DNA of 64,000 nucleotides from the NCBI RefSeq assembly GCF_003024195.1, contig NZ_KZ679052.1:186001-250000 (forward strand), in the 5' to 3' direction. This DNA comes from Streptomyces dioscori. GTDB taxonomy: Bacteria > Actinomycetota > Actinomycetes > Streptomycetales > Streptomycetaceae. This document shows positions 45,645 to 53,591 of the stretch, piece by piece (within the stretch, counting starts at the first letter, position 1; each line of letters begins with the position of its first letter). The translations under genes were made by a program, and so were the position numbers. The notes under the pieces were generated by a model. It did no database searches, was not told where the DNA came from, and was given only the letters and a program-made list of their open reading frames with translations.

Positions 45645-47738
45645 TTGAAGCCACCAGTTCGTCATGCCCTCGTACGCGGCGCGATCGCTGTGACGCTCGC
45701 GTCGTCGGCCGTCGCGTTCACCCCGTGGACGGCCGCGGCGGCCGAGAACCGGCCGCCGTCGCAGCCCGCGTCGGCCGACCTGACGACCGGGAGCGCGGCC
45801 TGTGCGAGTGGGGCGGACCCGACGTACGTGCGCCGGCAGCCGACGCTGTCCGCGGTGCTGAGCGACCCGGACGGGAACCGGGTGAGTGCCCAGTTCGAGG
45901 TGTCCTGGACGGACGAAGCGGGCGATCCTCAGGTGCGTACGGTCGAGACGACCGCCAAGTCCAGCGGTTCGTCGTTCAGCTGGACCGTGCCGTCCGAGGT
46001 CCCGGCGTTCACCGACGTGAGCTGGCGGGTGCGGGCGAACGACGGCACGGTGTGGGGGCCGTGGAGCTCCGACGGCGAAGGCCGGTCGTGCGCCTTCGTG
46101 TACGACGACGTGGCGCCCGCGGAGCCCTCCGTGTCGTCGCCGGAGTACCCGGAGTACTCCGAGGACGACGAGTGGCACGACGGGGTGGGCACGTACGGCA
46201 CGTTCACCGTCGACTCCACGTCGGATGACACAGTGTCCTACCTCTACTCCTTCCAGGACGGGGGCTCAGGGACCGTGAGGCCGGCGGAGCCCGGAGGCCC
46301 GGTCGTGCTCACCTACCTGCCGCAGTCCTCCGGCATCCCCAGGCTCACGGTCAAGGCCATCGACCGGGCGGGCAACGCGAGCGCGCCCAGTGAATACCTG
46401 TTCCGCGTGCGCGAGGGCCGTACGCCCGTCGCCGCGTGGAAGCTCGCCGACGCGGCAGGGGCCGGCGAGGCGGCGGCAGGCGCGGGCGGCCGTCCCGCGA
46501 CGGCGGGCGACGGGGTCGAATTCGGCGCCGAGGGTCCCGCACGGACCGCGGTGACGGGAGCGGCCGGGTTCGACGGCACGGACGGGGCGTACCTGACCAG
46601 CGGCGCCCCGGCGGCCGACCCGGCAGGGGCCTTCACCGTCAGCGCCTGGGTACGTCCGGACTCCCTCGCCGAGGACCTGGCGGCGGTGAGCCAGGACGGC
46701 GGCGCGGACGTGGCGGCGTTCGGGCTGGGGACGGACGACGGCGCCTGGTCGTTCACGGTGGGCGACTCGGTCGTACGGGGCGGAGTGCCGGAGAGCGGCG
46801 AGTGGGCGCAGCTGACGGGCGTCCACGACCCGGTGGCCGGGACGGCCCGCCTGTATGTGAACGGCAGGCCGGTCGGCACGGCCGAGAACGTCACGCCGCC
46901 CTCGACGTCCGGGGCCCTCCAGATCGGGCGGAGCCAGGGCGCCGCGAGCCGCAACTGGCACGGCGCGCTGGCCGACGTACGCGTGTGGGACCGGGTGGTC
47001 GTCGCTCCCGAGGCCGCCACGCATGCGAAGCGCGGCACCGCGAGCAAGGGGTACTGGGCGCTCGACGAGGCGACGGGCGGCAGCAGCCCCGAGCGGGACG
47101 GCGGACTGCCGTTGACGCTCGGCGGCGACGCGAGGATCTACCGCGCCGACGACTCCTGCGACCCGGGGTCCGACCCGGACTGCGGTTCGGCCCCGTACCC
47201 CATCGTCGGCGACGGACATCTGGTGCTGGACGGCGACGGCGACTTCGCCGCGGCGGACGGGCCGGTCGTCGACACCGGGGACAGTTTCTCGCTCTCCGCG
47301 CACGTACGGATCGACTCCGCGGCGCAGGACCGGCCGATGACGGTGCTGTCGCTGCCGGGTGAGGACGGTTCCGTCGCCGTCGTCCGCTACTCGGGCGCCT
47401 CGCAGCAGTGGCAGGTGACTCTGACGGACTCGGACGGCGAGAGGACCACGCTCACCGCGGACGACAGCTGGGCGTCCCCGGACTACGACCACCATCTGTC
47501 GCTCGTGTACGACGACGCGGCCGACGAGATCCTGCTGTACGCCGACGGGACGGTCTCGGCGCGGGCGTCGTACCGGCCGGGCTGGACGGCGAGGACCGGC
47601 ATCGAGGTCGGGCGGTCGCGGGTGGACGGGGGCTGGGGCGAGTACCTGCAGGGGGTTGTGGACGAGCTGCATGTCCATGCCGGGGTACTCAGCCCGCATC
47701 AGGTCACCTCCCTGCAGCTCGGCATGACGGACGTCTAG
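45645..47738 (+). CDS. secreted LamG-domain protein
   Basis: 697 residues from TTG 45645, chosen because GGGGAGGGG lies seven bases upstream and the protein then starts with a clean signal peptide (KPPVRHALVRG, hydrophobic core, cleavage near AAAA). A fibronectin-like or Ig-like part (about 50-260) has SVSSPEYPEYSEDD and ends with IPRLTVKAIDRAGNAS. Two concanavalin-like LamG domains follow, about 310-460 (FTVSAWVRPDSL, RLYVNGRPVG, LADVRVWDRV) and about 520-690 (FSLSAHVRID, YADGTVSARA, VDELHVHAGVLS). It is probably an extracellular binding protein. It stands alone in its transcription unit. Confidence 0.85.
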   Translation: MKPPVRHALVRGAIAVTLASSAVAFTPWTAAAAENRPPSQPASADLTTGSAACASGADPTYVRRQPTLSAVLSDPDGNRVSAQFEVSWTDEAGDPQVRTVETTAKSSGSSFSWTVPSEVPAFTDVSWRVRANDGTVWGPWSSDGEGRSCAFVYDDVAPAEPSVSSPEYPEYSEDDEWHDGVGTYGTFTVDSTSDDTVSYLYSFQDGGSGTVRPAEPGGPVVLTYLPQSSGIPRLTVKAIDRAGNASAPSEYLFRVREGRTPVAAWKLADAAGAGEAAAGAGGRPATAGDGVEFGAEGPARTAVTGAAGFDGTDGAYLTSGAPAADPAGAFTVSAWVRPDSLAEDLAAVSQDGGADVAAFGLGTDDGAWSFTVGDSVVRGGVPESGEWAQLTGVHDPVAGTARLYVNGRPVGTAENVTPPSTSGALQIGRSQGAASRNWHGALADVRVWDRVVVAPEAATHAKRGTASKGYWALDEATGGSSPERDGGLPLTLGGDARIYRADDSCDPGSDPDCGSAPYPIVGDGHLVLDGDGDFAAADGPVVDTGDSFSLSAHVRIDSAAQDRPMTVLSLPGEDGSVAVVRYSGASQQWQVTLTDSDGERTTLTADDSWASPDYDHHLSLVYDDAADEILLYADGTVSARASYRPGWTARTGIEVGRSRVDGGWGEYLQGVVDELHVHAGVLSPHQVTSLQLGMTDV

Positions 47739-47836
47739 GGGCCGGGGGCCGGGCCGGAACCCCACCGGCCGTGTTTCGGCCAGATCAACCGCACTGTGGC
47801 GCATGTCATACCCCCGGCGAGGGAATTGCTGGGGGC

Positions 47837-49372
47837 ATGACAGAAGACGCCAGAGTGAGTGGGCTGTCGGACGAAGAGCGGCTGGCCCAGCTCGGATACA
47901 CGCAGGTTCTCGCCCGCCGCATGTCGGCGTTCTCCAACTACGCGGTCTCCTTCACGATCATCTCGGTCCTGTCGGGCTGCCTGACGCTCTACCTGTTCGG
48001 CATGAACACCGGTGGCCCGGCGGTGATCACCTGGGGCTGGGTGGCAGTGGGTCTCATGACCCTGTTCGTCGGGCTGGCGATGGCCGAGATCTGTTCGGCG
48101 TACCCGACCTCCGCGGGCCTGTACTTCTGGGCCCACCGCCTGGCTCCGCCGCGTACGGCGGCGGCCTGGGCGTGGTTCACGGGCTGGTTCAACGTCCTCG
48201 GCCAGGTCGCCGTGACCGCCGGCATCGACTTCGGCGCGGCCTCGTTCCTGGGCGCGTACCTGAACCTGCAGTTCGACTTCGAGGTCACCCCCGGCCGCAC
48301 CATCCTGCTCTTCGCCGCCATCCTGGTCCTGCACGGCCTGCTGAACACCTTCGGCGTACGGATCGTCGGCCTCCTCAACAGCGTCAGCGTGTGGTGGCAC
48401 GTCGTGGGCGTCGCGGTCATCGTCGGCGCGCTGACCTTCGTACCGGACCAGCACCAGTCCGCGTCCTTCGTCTTCACGGAGTTCGTGAACAACACGGGCT
48501 GGGGCAGCAGCTTCTACGTGGTGCTGCTGGGCCTGCTGATGGCGCAGTACACCTTCACCGGGTACGACGCCTCGGCGCACATGACGGAGGAGACGCACGA
48601 CGCGTCCACGGCCGGGCCCAAGGGCATCGTCCAGTCCATCTGGACGTCGTGGATCGCGGGCTTCGTCCTCCTCCTCGGCTTCACCTTCGCGATCCAGTCG
48701 TACGACGGCGCCCTCACGTCGCCGACGGGCGTACCGCCGGCCCAGATCCTCCTGGACGCGCTCGGCGCGACGGCGGGCAAGCTCCTGCTCCTCGTCGTCA
48801 TCGGCGCGCAGCTCTTCTGCGGCATGGCGTCGGTGACCGCCAACTCCCGCATGATCTACGCCTTCTCGCGCGACGGGGCGCTGCCGTACTCCAACCTCTG
48901 GCACACGGTGAACCCGCGTACGCGTACGCCCGTCGCGGCGGTGTGGCTCGCGGCGCTGGGCGCGCTGGTCCTCGGCCTGCCGTACCTGATCAACGTGACC
49001 GCGTACGCGGCGGTGACGTCGATCGCGGTGATCGGCCTCTACATCGCGTACGTCATCCCCACCCTGCTCCGGCTGCGCAAGGGCGAGGCGTTCGAACGGG
49101 GGCCGTGGCACCTGGGCCGCTGGTCGCGCCCGATCGGCATCGTGGCGGTCGTCTGGGTGGGCGTGATCACGATCCTCTTCATGCTCCCCCAGGTCTCCCC
49201 GGTCACCTGGGAGACCTTCAACTACGCCCCCATCGCGGTCCTGGCGGTCCTCGGCTTCGCGGCGGCATGGTGGTTCGCCTCGGCCCGCCACTGGTTCCTC
49301 AACCCGAACCACGAACGCACCCGCGCCAGGGAGGCGGCCCGAGCGGGGGCCCCGGAACCACTGGATCCGTGA
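47837..49372 (+). CDS. APC-superfamily amino acid/GABA permease
   Basis: 511 residues with about 12 membrane helices. The N-terminus reads DEERLAQLGYTQVLARRMSAFSNYAVSFTIISVLSG, as in GABA/choline-type (BAT1, GabP-like) permeases. Further family patches are TGWFNVLGQVAVTAGIDFGAA, FTGYDASAHMTEETHDAS and SVTANSRMIYAFSRDGALP. It probably imports an amino acid or amine with a proton; the substrate cannot be told. ATG 47837 follows GGGGG. A terminator follows the stop. Confidence 0.92.
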   Translation: MTEDARVSGLSDEERLAQLGYTQVLARRMSAFSNYAVSFTIISVLSGCLTLYLFGMNTGGPAVITWGWVAVGLMTLFVGLAMAEICSAYPTSAGLYFWAHRLAPPRTAAAWAWFTGWFNVLGQVAVTAGIDFGAASFLGAYLNLQFDFEVTPGRTILLFAAILVLHGLLNTFGVRIVGLLNSVSVWWHVVGVAVIVGALTFVPDQHQSASFVFTEFVNNTGWGSSFYVVLLGLLMAQYTFTGYDASAHMTEETHDASTAGPKGIVQSIWTSWIAGFVLLLGFTFAIQSYDGALTSPTGVPPAQILLDALGATAGKLLLLVVIGAQLFCGMASVTANSRMIYAFSRDGALPYSNLWHTVNPRTRTPVAAVWLAALGALVLGLPYLINVTAYAAVTSIAVIGLYIAYVIPTLLRLRKGEAFERGPWHLGRWSRPIGIVAVVWVGVITILFMLPQVSPVTWETFNYAPIAVLAVLGFAAAWWFASARHWFLNPNHERTRAREAARAGAPEPLDP

Positions 49373-49388
49373 CCTCTCGACCCTTCGG

Positions 49389-49429
49389 CGCGGCCGGGAC
49401 ACCGATACCCGATCGGAGTCCCGGCCGCG
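49389..49429 (+). terminator. permease terminator
   Basis: A 12-bp stem (49389-49400 with 49418-49429) with a 17-base loop, 17 bases past the permease stop. Immediately after, TATGCT (49436-49441) may be the -10 of tRNA-Lys. Confidence 0.65.
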
Positions 49430-49492
49430 TCCGGCTATGCTCGTTCCTGCGTCGACCATGGTCGGTGCGTGCGTCGGCGTTGCCCGGCGCAC

Positions 49493-49565
49493 GGACCCTT
49501 AGCTCAATTGGCAGAGCAGTGGACTTTTAATCCATTGGTTGTGGGTTCGAGTCCCACAGGGTCTA
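49493..49565 (+). tRNA. tRNA-Lys (anticodon TTT)
   Basis: 73 nt. The acceptor GGACCCT/AGGGTCT has a G-U first pair, the anticodon loop is CTTTTAA in GTGGA/TCCAT and the T-loop is TTCGAGT. No CCA is encoded. It marks the left edge of an accessory-looking stretch, but no repeat of its 3' end was found downstream. Confidence 0.95.
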
Positions 49566-49571
49566 CACGAA

Positions 49572-49612
49572 AGCCCCCAGCTCAGAGGCACTTGAGCTGG
49601 GGGCTCGTTTTG
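49572..49612. terminator. tRNA-Lys terminator
   Basis: A 13-bp perfect stem (49572-49584 with 49593-49605) and T run. It can also end the minus-strand GntR gene that stops at 49617. Confidence 0.85.
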
Positions 49613-49616
49613 TTCG

Positions 49617-49922
49617 TCATGCCTGACGGGGTTCGCCCTCGTTGCCGGGTGGCCGTTCCACGACGAAGGATCCCTTGCCGCGCACGGTGACGATGAGCCC
49701 GCGCTCACGCAGTTCCTGAGCGGCCCGCCGAGCGGTGAGCCGGGCCACGCCGTACTCGTCGGCGAGATGGTTCTCCGAGGGGATGGGCCGGTCGGGCGCC
49801 AGCTCGCCGGACGCGATCTTTCTCGCGATGGCATCGGCCAGTTGTACGTACAGCGGTGTCGCGCTCAACGGGTCCAGAGCGGGTTCTGGCGATGTGTGGG
49901 AGTCGAGCCCATGCTTGCCCAT
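49617..49922 (-). CDS. GntR-type DNA-binding protein without effector domain (1)
   Basis: 101 residues, only the GntR winged helix: LYVQLADAIARKIASGELAPDRPIPSENHLADEYGVARLTARRAAQELRERGLIVTVRGKGSFVVERP. It lacks the C-terminal ligand domain of FadR/HutC regulators, as is usual for short Streptomyces GntR proteins. The second GntR gene lies 77 bp upstream on the same strand; the two share the fold but differ in sequence. ATG 49922 has no strong ribosome site. Confidence 0.88.
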   Translation of the reverse strand: MGKHGLDSHTSPEPALDPLSATPLYVQLADAIARKIASGELAPDRPIPSENHLADEYGVARLTARRAAQELRERGLIVTVRGKGSFVVERPPGNEGEPRQA

Positions 49923-49999
49923 GCGCTCGATGGTCCCAGGTTGCGACGGCGGGCAGCACGTGTTGCGTGCGCGGATGCCCGGCCCGCGATGTGTCCCGC

Positions 50000-50290
50000 T
50001 CAGCTGTCCGGCTCAGCCTCTTCGGGCTCGACCCCGGAGGGCCGCTCGGGTCGCACAAAAGTGCCCTTGATGGGGACCGTGAGCACCAGGCCCTGATCGC
50101 GGAGTTCGCGCACGGCCCGGCGGACAGTGTTGACGGCCACGCCGTACTGCTCGGCGAGATCGCGCTCAGCCGGAAGCCGTGCGCCGGCGGCCAGGCGTCC
50201 TGTGCGGATCTGCTCGGCGATGTGGTGCACGACTTGGAGATACACGTAGACGTGACTCGTCAGGTCAGGTGTCCACCGGTCGTTAGCCAT
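50000..50290 (-). CDS. GntR-type DNA-binding protein without effector domain (2)
   Basis: 96 residues: VYLQVVHHIAEQIRTGRLAAGARLPAERDLAEQYGVAVNTVRRAVRELRDQGLVLTVPIKGTFV, with an acidic tail. The gene starts 25 bp from an array of five GCAAC motifs that lies between it and two small genes on the other strand, so it probably binds there and controls both directions (inference). Confidence 0.9.
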   Translation of the reverse strand: MANDRWTPDLTSHVYVYLQVVHHIAEQIRTGRLAAGARLPAERDLAEQYGVAVNTVRRAVRELRDQGLVLTVPIKGTFVRPERPSGVEPEEAEPDS

Positions 50291-50314
50291 GGCCGCACGC
50301 TAAGGCGACTCCTA

Positions 50315-50380
50315 GCAACGCACCACATGTGGCAACGTCCGTATGCAACCTGATGCTTCCGGTTGCTACCTATCGCAACC
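50315..50380. promoter_or_regulatory. array of five GCAAC/GTTGC boxes
   Basis: GCAAC starts at 50315, 50332, 50345 and 50375 and its complement GTTGC at 50362, so successive spacings are 17, 13, 17 and 13. The fourth box (GGTTGC) is an inverted repeat with both neighbours (GCAACC). It lies between the divergent GntR gene and the small-protein operon and is the natural operator candidate. Confidence 0.6.
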
Positions 50381-50462
50381 TAAGGCAAAGTGGACGTAGA
50401 AGACCCCGGCGAGGTGGCAAGACCTCCCGGGGCGTGGTCAACGCTGAAACAGGAGCGTCAAC

Positions 50463-50723
50463 ATGCTCGACCCTATCCGCCGCGCCCTCCATTGGTTGCG
50501 GCTTCTCTTCTGTCCGGGGACCGGCACTCGGCGGCGTACTCGTCATCGCGCCCGTCTCTGCCTTCACATCACCGCCGTGCGGCACCCCGCTCCGTACGGC
50601 GGCGGCGCCCACGATCAGGTGGCCGTTCTGCAACAGCGCCGCCGGCTCGCCCTCGTGCTCGCCGCCGACCTCGGGATCGATCTCGACTCGCATCTGATCG
50701 GTGCGCCGGAGGTGGCCGCCTGA
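50463..50723 (+). CDS. small Arg-rich protein next to GntR genes
   Basis: 86 residues from ATG 50463, with AGGAG ahead. It begins LDPIRRALHWLRLLFCPGTGTRRRTRHRAR and ends LALVLAADLGIDLDSHLIGAPEVAA. This two-part pattern is remembered from many Streptomyces small proteins that sit beside short GntR regulators; the function is unknown. The stop TGA overlaps the ATG of the next gene, so the two are co-translated. Confidence 0.65.
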   Translation: MLDPIRRALHWLRLLFCPGTGTRRRTRHRARLCLHITAVRHPAPYGGGAHDQVAVLQQRRRLALVLAADLGIDLDSHLIGAPEVAA

Positions 50724-51022
50724 TGGAGCGTCCCGTCCAGCCCGCAGCCCGTCTGCTGCCCTGGCAGTCCCTCGACGGGAAGCCCTGTTATCTGGTCACG
50801 GACGACAGCGGCGGCGGGTATCTGTCCCGGCTCGCCGACGACCTGGAGACCGTCCTGCTAGCCACGGGCGCCGACGTGCTCGACCTCGCCCGCCCGCTGC
50901 TGGACGACCCGGCGTCACCGCCCGCGGAGCTGCGCTTCGCCGGACGGCGGCTCGCCGAGTGCCTGACCGACGTCCTGCGCGTCGCCGAGTCCCGGGGGAT
51001 GCGTCTGACCGGCGCCGAGTAG
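50723..51022 (+). CDS. conserved small protein of the GntR cluster
   Basis: 99 residues from ATG 50723, overlapping the preceding stop by one base. It is soluble, with LLPWQSLDGKPCYLVTDDSGGGYLSRLADDLETVLLATGADVLDLARPLL and a helical C-terminus. The family is not recognised by name. Coupling to the 86-residue protein and the GntR array suggests one regulated unit. Confidence 0.7.
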   Translation: MERPVQPAARLLPWQSLDGKPCYLVTDDSGGGYLSRLADDLETVLLATGADVLDLARPLLDDPASPPAELRFAGRRLAECLTDVLRVAESRGMRLTGAE

Positions 51023-51052
51023 GCGCTCCGGAGGCCCGGCCCGGTGAGTGCA

Positions 51053-51081
51053 TTGTGTACACATGGTGCACTCGGTACTCT
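51053..51081 (+). promoter_or_regulatory. promoter and palindromic operator of the toxin-antitoxin module
   Basis: TTGTGT (51053-51058), a 17-base spacer and TACTCT (51076-51081) form a good promoter. The palindrome TGTGTACACA (51054-51063) covers the -35 and contains TGTACA, the core recognised by YefM-type antitoxins in E. coli (established). TACTCT ends seven bases before the antitoxin ATG. Confidence 0.65.
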
Positions 51082-51088
51082 TGGGCGC

Positions 51089-51355
51089 ATGACCCAGATG
51101 CCCATAGAGTCCATCCGCGACGTGCGCGCCCACCTGGCCGAGGTGGTCGAGCGGGCCGACCGGGACGACACCCCCACGGTCATCACCCGGCGGGGCAAGG
51201 AAGTGGCGGCCGTCGTCTCGATCGAGGTCCTGCGCAGGTACCAGGAGTGGGAAGAGCGCGAGATCAACCGGATCATCGACGAGCGCATGGCGAGCACGGC
51301 GGACGGCGTCCCGATCGAGGACGTCATGAGGGAAACGCTGGCACGTGGTGAATGA
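51089..51355 (+). CDS. Phd/YefM-family antitoxin
   Basis: 88 residues from ATG 51089. The N-terminal DNA-binding part reads PIESIRDVRAHLAEVVERADRDDTPTVITRRGKEVAAVVSIE, typical of PF02604. The C-terminal half is helical and acidic (EREINRIIDERMASTADG) and would wrap the toxin. It overlaps the toxin gene by 11 bases. It is expected to repress its own promoter through the TGTACA palindrome (family knowledge). Confidence 0.9.
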   Translation: MTQMPIESIRDVRAHLAEVVERADRDDTPTVITRRGKEVAAVVSIEVLRRYQEWEEREINRIIDERMASTADGVPIEDVMRETLARGE

Positions 51356-51626
51356 GCCCGGCGCGCCTGCGTACCGCACCGTCTTCCGGCCGGAGGCGCG
51401 GTCGGAACTGCGCAAGATCCCCCGGGCTGCCGCGCTGCGCATCCTTGCCAAACTGACGGAGCTGGAGACGGACCCGCTCGGCTTCCACACCACCGCGTTG
51501 GTCTCGCAGCCGGACCGGCGCCGCCTCCGCGTCGGGGACTACCGAGTCGTCTACACGCTCGACAACGGGGAACTGGTGGTGTGGGTGGTCCACGTCGGAC
51601 ACCGGTCCACCGTCTACGACGTATGA
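51345..51626 (+). CDS. RelE/ParE-family toxin
   Basis: 93 residues from GTG 51345 (or GTG 51348). It has the RelE fold markers: YRTVFRPEARSELRKIPRAAALRILAKLTEL, then RRRLRVGDYRVVYTLDNGELVVWVVHVGHRSTVY. The Arg residues in RVGDYRVVY and the C-terminal Tyr fit the mRNA interferase site of RelE. Gene order (antitoxin first, overlap) is standard type II. Activity is untested, but no catalytic loss is visible. Confidence 0.88.
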   Translation: MVNEPGAPAYRTVFRPEARSELRKIPRAAALRILAKLTELETDPLGFHTTALVSQPDRRRLRVGDYRVVYTLDNGELVVWVVHVGHRSTVYDV

Positions 51627-51701
51627 GCGTACGGCTACCGGGGCCACGTGAGGGGCTCACCTCATGAGGGCATGGTGGCGAGGGAGCGCGGGGCAACGGG
51701 T

Positions 51702-52133
51702 TCACGTGATCACCAGCAACGCCCCCCACATCACCACCGCCAGCGCCGGCAGCAAGTAGGCGATCAGGATGATCGAGCGGCCTCGGCCCCGGCCCTGGCC
51801 GCGGGTGGACCAGCTCGCCCACGTCGCCGCGTACTCCGGCAGGCGTTCCACCGCTCGGCGCTGTACGTGCTGGTAGTACAGGCGGTGCCGGTGGCCGACG
51901 TACAGCCAGGTGAGGGCCAGTACGAGGCCGAAGGCGGCCAGGACGCGGGCTGCCACGAGGTGGTGCTCCGAGGTGAGGAGCGTCGTGTACGCCACGGCGA
52001 ACAGCGACTGGCCCACCAGGAAGAGGTTGCCCCGCTGGAACAGCATCGTGTTCTCGTGCAGCGTGTGCTGCCAGAGTCTGCCGTCCTCCGCGATGCGTTG
52101 TGCTTGCGCCTGAGTGTCCCCGTCGTCCCCCAT
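51702..52133 (-). CDS. small integral membrane protein
   Basis: 143 residues from ATG 52133. The cytoplasmic N-terminus reads AQRIAEDGRLWQHTLHENTMLFQRGNLFLVGQSLF. Three hydrophobic segments follow, at about 38-55, 65-83 and 122-142, with a basic linker (TRGQGRGRGR). It looks similar to the RipA-type octameric membrane family, but this is not certain. It lies just downstream of ribA on the same strand. Confidence 0.7.
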   Translation of the reverse strand: MGDDGDTQAQAQRIAEDGRLWQHTLHENTMLFQRGNLFLVGQSLFAVAYTTLLTSEHHLVAARVLAAFGLVLALTWLYVGHRHRLYYQHVQRRAVERLPEYAATWASWSTRGQGRGRGRSIILIAYLLPALAVVMWGALLVIT

Positions 52134-52198
52134 GGCACCGTTCTGCCCCGCCGTCGCGCGGAGCCACCGCTTCCGGGCGATGCGGAACGGCCGCCGCG

Positions 52199-52828
52199 TC
52201 AGCCCGCCGTCAGCTCCGCCAGCGGGAGCGTGTGCTGGGTCTGGAGGACCTTCGCCCGCAGGTACAGGACGTTGTGGGCCGTCGTGAACACGCCCGTCGG
52301 GACGCGGTGCCGTACGTCGATGCCGAGCGCCCGGAGCTGTTCCGCCTTGTCGGGGTTGTTGGACAGCAGGTCCAGCTCCGTGATGCCGAGCGCCGTCAGC
52401 ATCTGGGCCGCCGCCGTGTAGTCGCGGGCGTCCTCGGGCAGGCCGAGGGCCGTGTTGGCGGCGTACGTGTCGAGGCCCTCGTCCTGGAGGGCGTACGCGT
52501 CGAGCTTGTTGTAGAGGCCTATGCCGCGGCCCTCCTGTCGGAGGTAGAGGAGGACGCCGCCGCGTTCGGCGATCTGCTCGACGGCCTCGCGCAGCTGCGG
52601 CCCGCAGTCGCAGCGCGAGGAGCCGAAGGCGTCGCCCGTCAGGCACTCGGAGTGCAGTCGGACCAGGGGCGTGGCGCCGGCCGGGTCGCCGAGGATCATC
52701 GCCACGTGTTCCTGGCCGTCGGTCAGGCCGTGGAAGGTGACCAGTTCGGCGTCAACGCTGTAGCCGTCGTGGAAGCGCAGGGGCACCCGGACGCGCGAGC
52801 GCTGGGTGGCGGCGGGGTAGTCGGGCAT
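52199..52828 (-). CDS. ribA: GTP cyclohydrolase II
   Basis: 209 residues from ATG 52828 (GGAG ahead; another in-frame ATG at 52855 would add nine). It is a stand-alone GTP cyclohydrolase II, not fused to RibB. Zinc ligands are Cys62, Cys73 and Cys75 in LHSECLTGDAFGSSRCDCG. The GTP site is YLRQEGRGIGLYNKLDAYALQDEG. It opens the GTP ring in the first step of riboflavin synthesis. The context (MarR regulator, reversed-order reductase-deaminase) points to an accessory, regulated copy rather than the housekeeping rib operon. Some Streptomyces homologues make a different product from GTP, so the exact reaction is uncertain. Confidence 0.93.
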   Translation of the reverse strand: MPDYPAATQRSRVRVPLRFHDGYSVDAELVTFHGLTDGQEHVAMILGDPAGATPLVRLHSECLTGDAFGSSRCDCGPQLREAVEQIAERGGVLLYLRQEGRGIGLYNKLDAYALQDEGLDTYAANTALGLPEDARDYTAAAQMLTALGITELDLLSNNPDKAEQLRALGIDVRHRVPTGVFTTAHNVLYLRAKVLQTQHTLPLAELTAG

Positions 52829-52853
52829 GCGGGGACTCCGGTCCACGTTCCTC

Positions 52854-52918
52854 ATCTGCTTCAGATTTGAAGCAGATCCTCGAATCGAGACCCTAACTCA
52901 TGCTTTAAAGTTAAAGCA
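52854..52918. promoter_or_regulatory. two palindromes upstream of ribA
   Basis: The first (52854-52877) has perfect 10-base arms ATCTGCTTCA/TGAAGCAGAT with a GATT centre. The second (52901-52918) has 8-base arms TGCTTTAA/TTAAAGCA with an AG centre. The first carries TTCA-N4-TGAA, the second the variant TTTA-N4-TAAA. They lie between the marR stop and the ribA start and are probable MarR operators. Confidence 0.7.
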
Positions 52919-52971
52919 ACGGATGTCGCAGGGAAGAGACCCCGGGCGCAGGGGCTACGTACACGGAGGGG

Positions 52972-53487
52972 TTACGTGCACGGGCCCGGCGAGCGGCGGC
53001 GCCATGGGACGTCGTCCGGGGGTGCCTGCGCGTCGTCGCCCTCCAGGCCGCGTGCGACGCTCGCGCAGATCTCCTCCAGTTGCCCCACCTGCTCCGGGGA
53101 GATGCGGTCGAAGAGGGCCGCGCGGACCGTGTCCACATGGCCGGGGGCCGTACGCTCCAACAGCGTCATCCCCTCGTCGGTCAGCACCGCGGTGCTGCCG
53201 CGCTTGTCGCTGGGACAGCCCTCGCGGCGTACCGCCCCGTCCTTCTCCAGACGGGTCACCGCGTACGTCAGCCGACTGCGCGTGATCTTCGTCCGCTCGG
53301 CGAGATCGGTCATGCGCAGCCGGCGGTCCGGCGCCTCGGAGAGGTTGGCCAGGATGGAGTAGTAGACATGCGGCATACCGGCCTCCTGCTGGAGCTGCCG
53401 GTCGATCGCGTCCTCCAGGAGGTGGGAGGCGGCGATGTAGGCGCGCCAGGCGCGCTGCTCCTCGGAGGTGAGCCAGCGGGTCGTCAT
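52972..53487 (-). CDS. MarR-family regulator of the ribA/reductase-deaminase pair
   Basis: 171 residues from ATG 53487. The winged helix is clear: MPHVYYSILANLSEAPDRRLRMTDLAERTKITRSRLTYAVTRLEKDGAVRREGCPSDKRGSTAVLTDEG. The N-terminus RAWRAYIAASHLLEDAIDRQLQQEAG is the dimerisation helix. TACACT ends six bases before the ATG without a ribosome site, so the mRNA is probably leaderless and the palindrome at 53499-53518 overlaps its promoter. It is divergent from the reductase-deaminase gene and upstream of ribA on the same strand. Confidence 0.92.
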   Translation of the reverse strand: MTTRWLTSEEQRAWRAYIAASHLLEDAIDRQLQQEAGMPHVYYSILANLSEAPDRRLRMTDLAERTKITRSRLTYAVTRLEKDGAVRREGCPSDKRGSTAVLTDEGMTLLERTAPGHVDTVRAALFDRISPEQVGQLEEICASVARGLEGDDAQAPPDDVPWRRRSPGPCT

Positions 53488-53498
53488 GCCTTCAGTGT

Positions 53499-53518
53499 AA
53501 GTTTGTTTCAAACTTGAA
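53499..53518. promoter_or_regulatory. overlapping palindromes between marR and the reductase-deaminase gene
   Basis: AAGTTTG-TTT-CAAACTT (53499-53515) overlaps TTCAAACTTGAA (53507-53518). The second has the TTCA-N4-TGAA core seen at the other MarR sites. The position over the divergent promoters indicates autoregulation. Confidence 0.75.
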
Positions 53519-53591
53519 CCAAGTCGAGCCGAAGCCCAGGTACGGTCCCCGTCTCGCCCCGCCTCACCGCCCCGCGAAAGAGAGCGCGTCC

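Noticed and set aside
43056..46178. Minus-strand open frame with Thr/Val/Ala repeats
   Set aside because: Antisense image of the repeated helicase tail; the repeats come from the coding strand.
50390..50722. N-terminal extension of the 99-residue protein
   Set aside because: The extension is out of step with the coding bias and overlaps the well-started 86-residue gene; ATG 50723 overlaps its stop in the usual coupled way.
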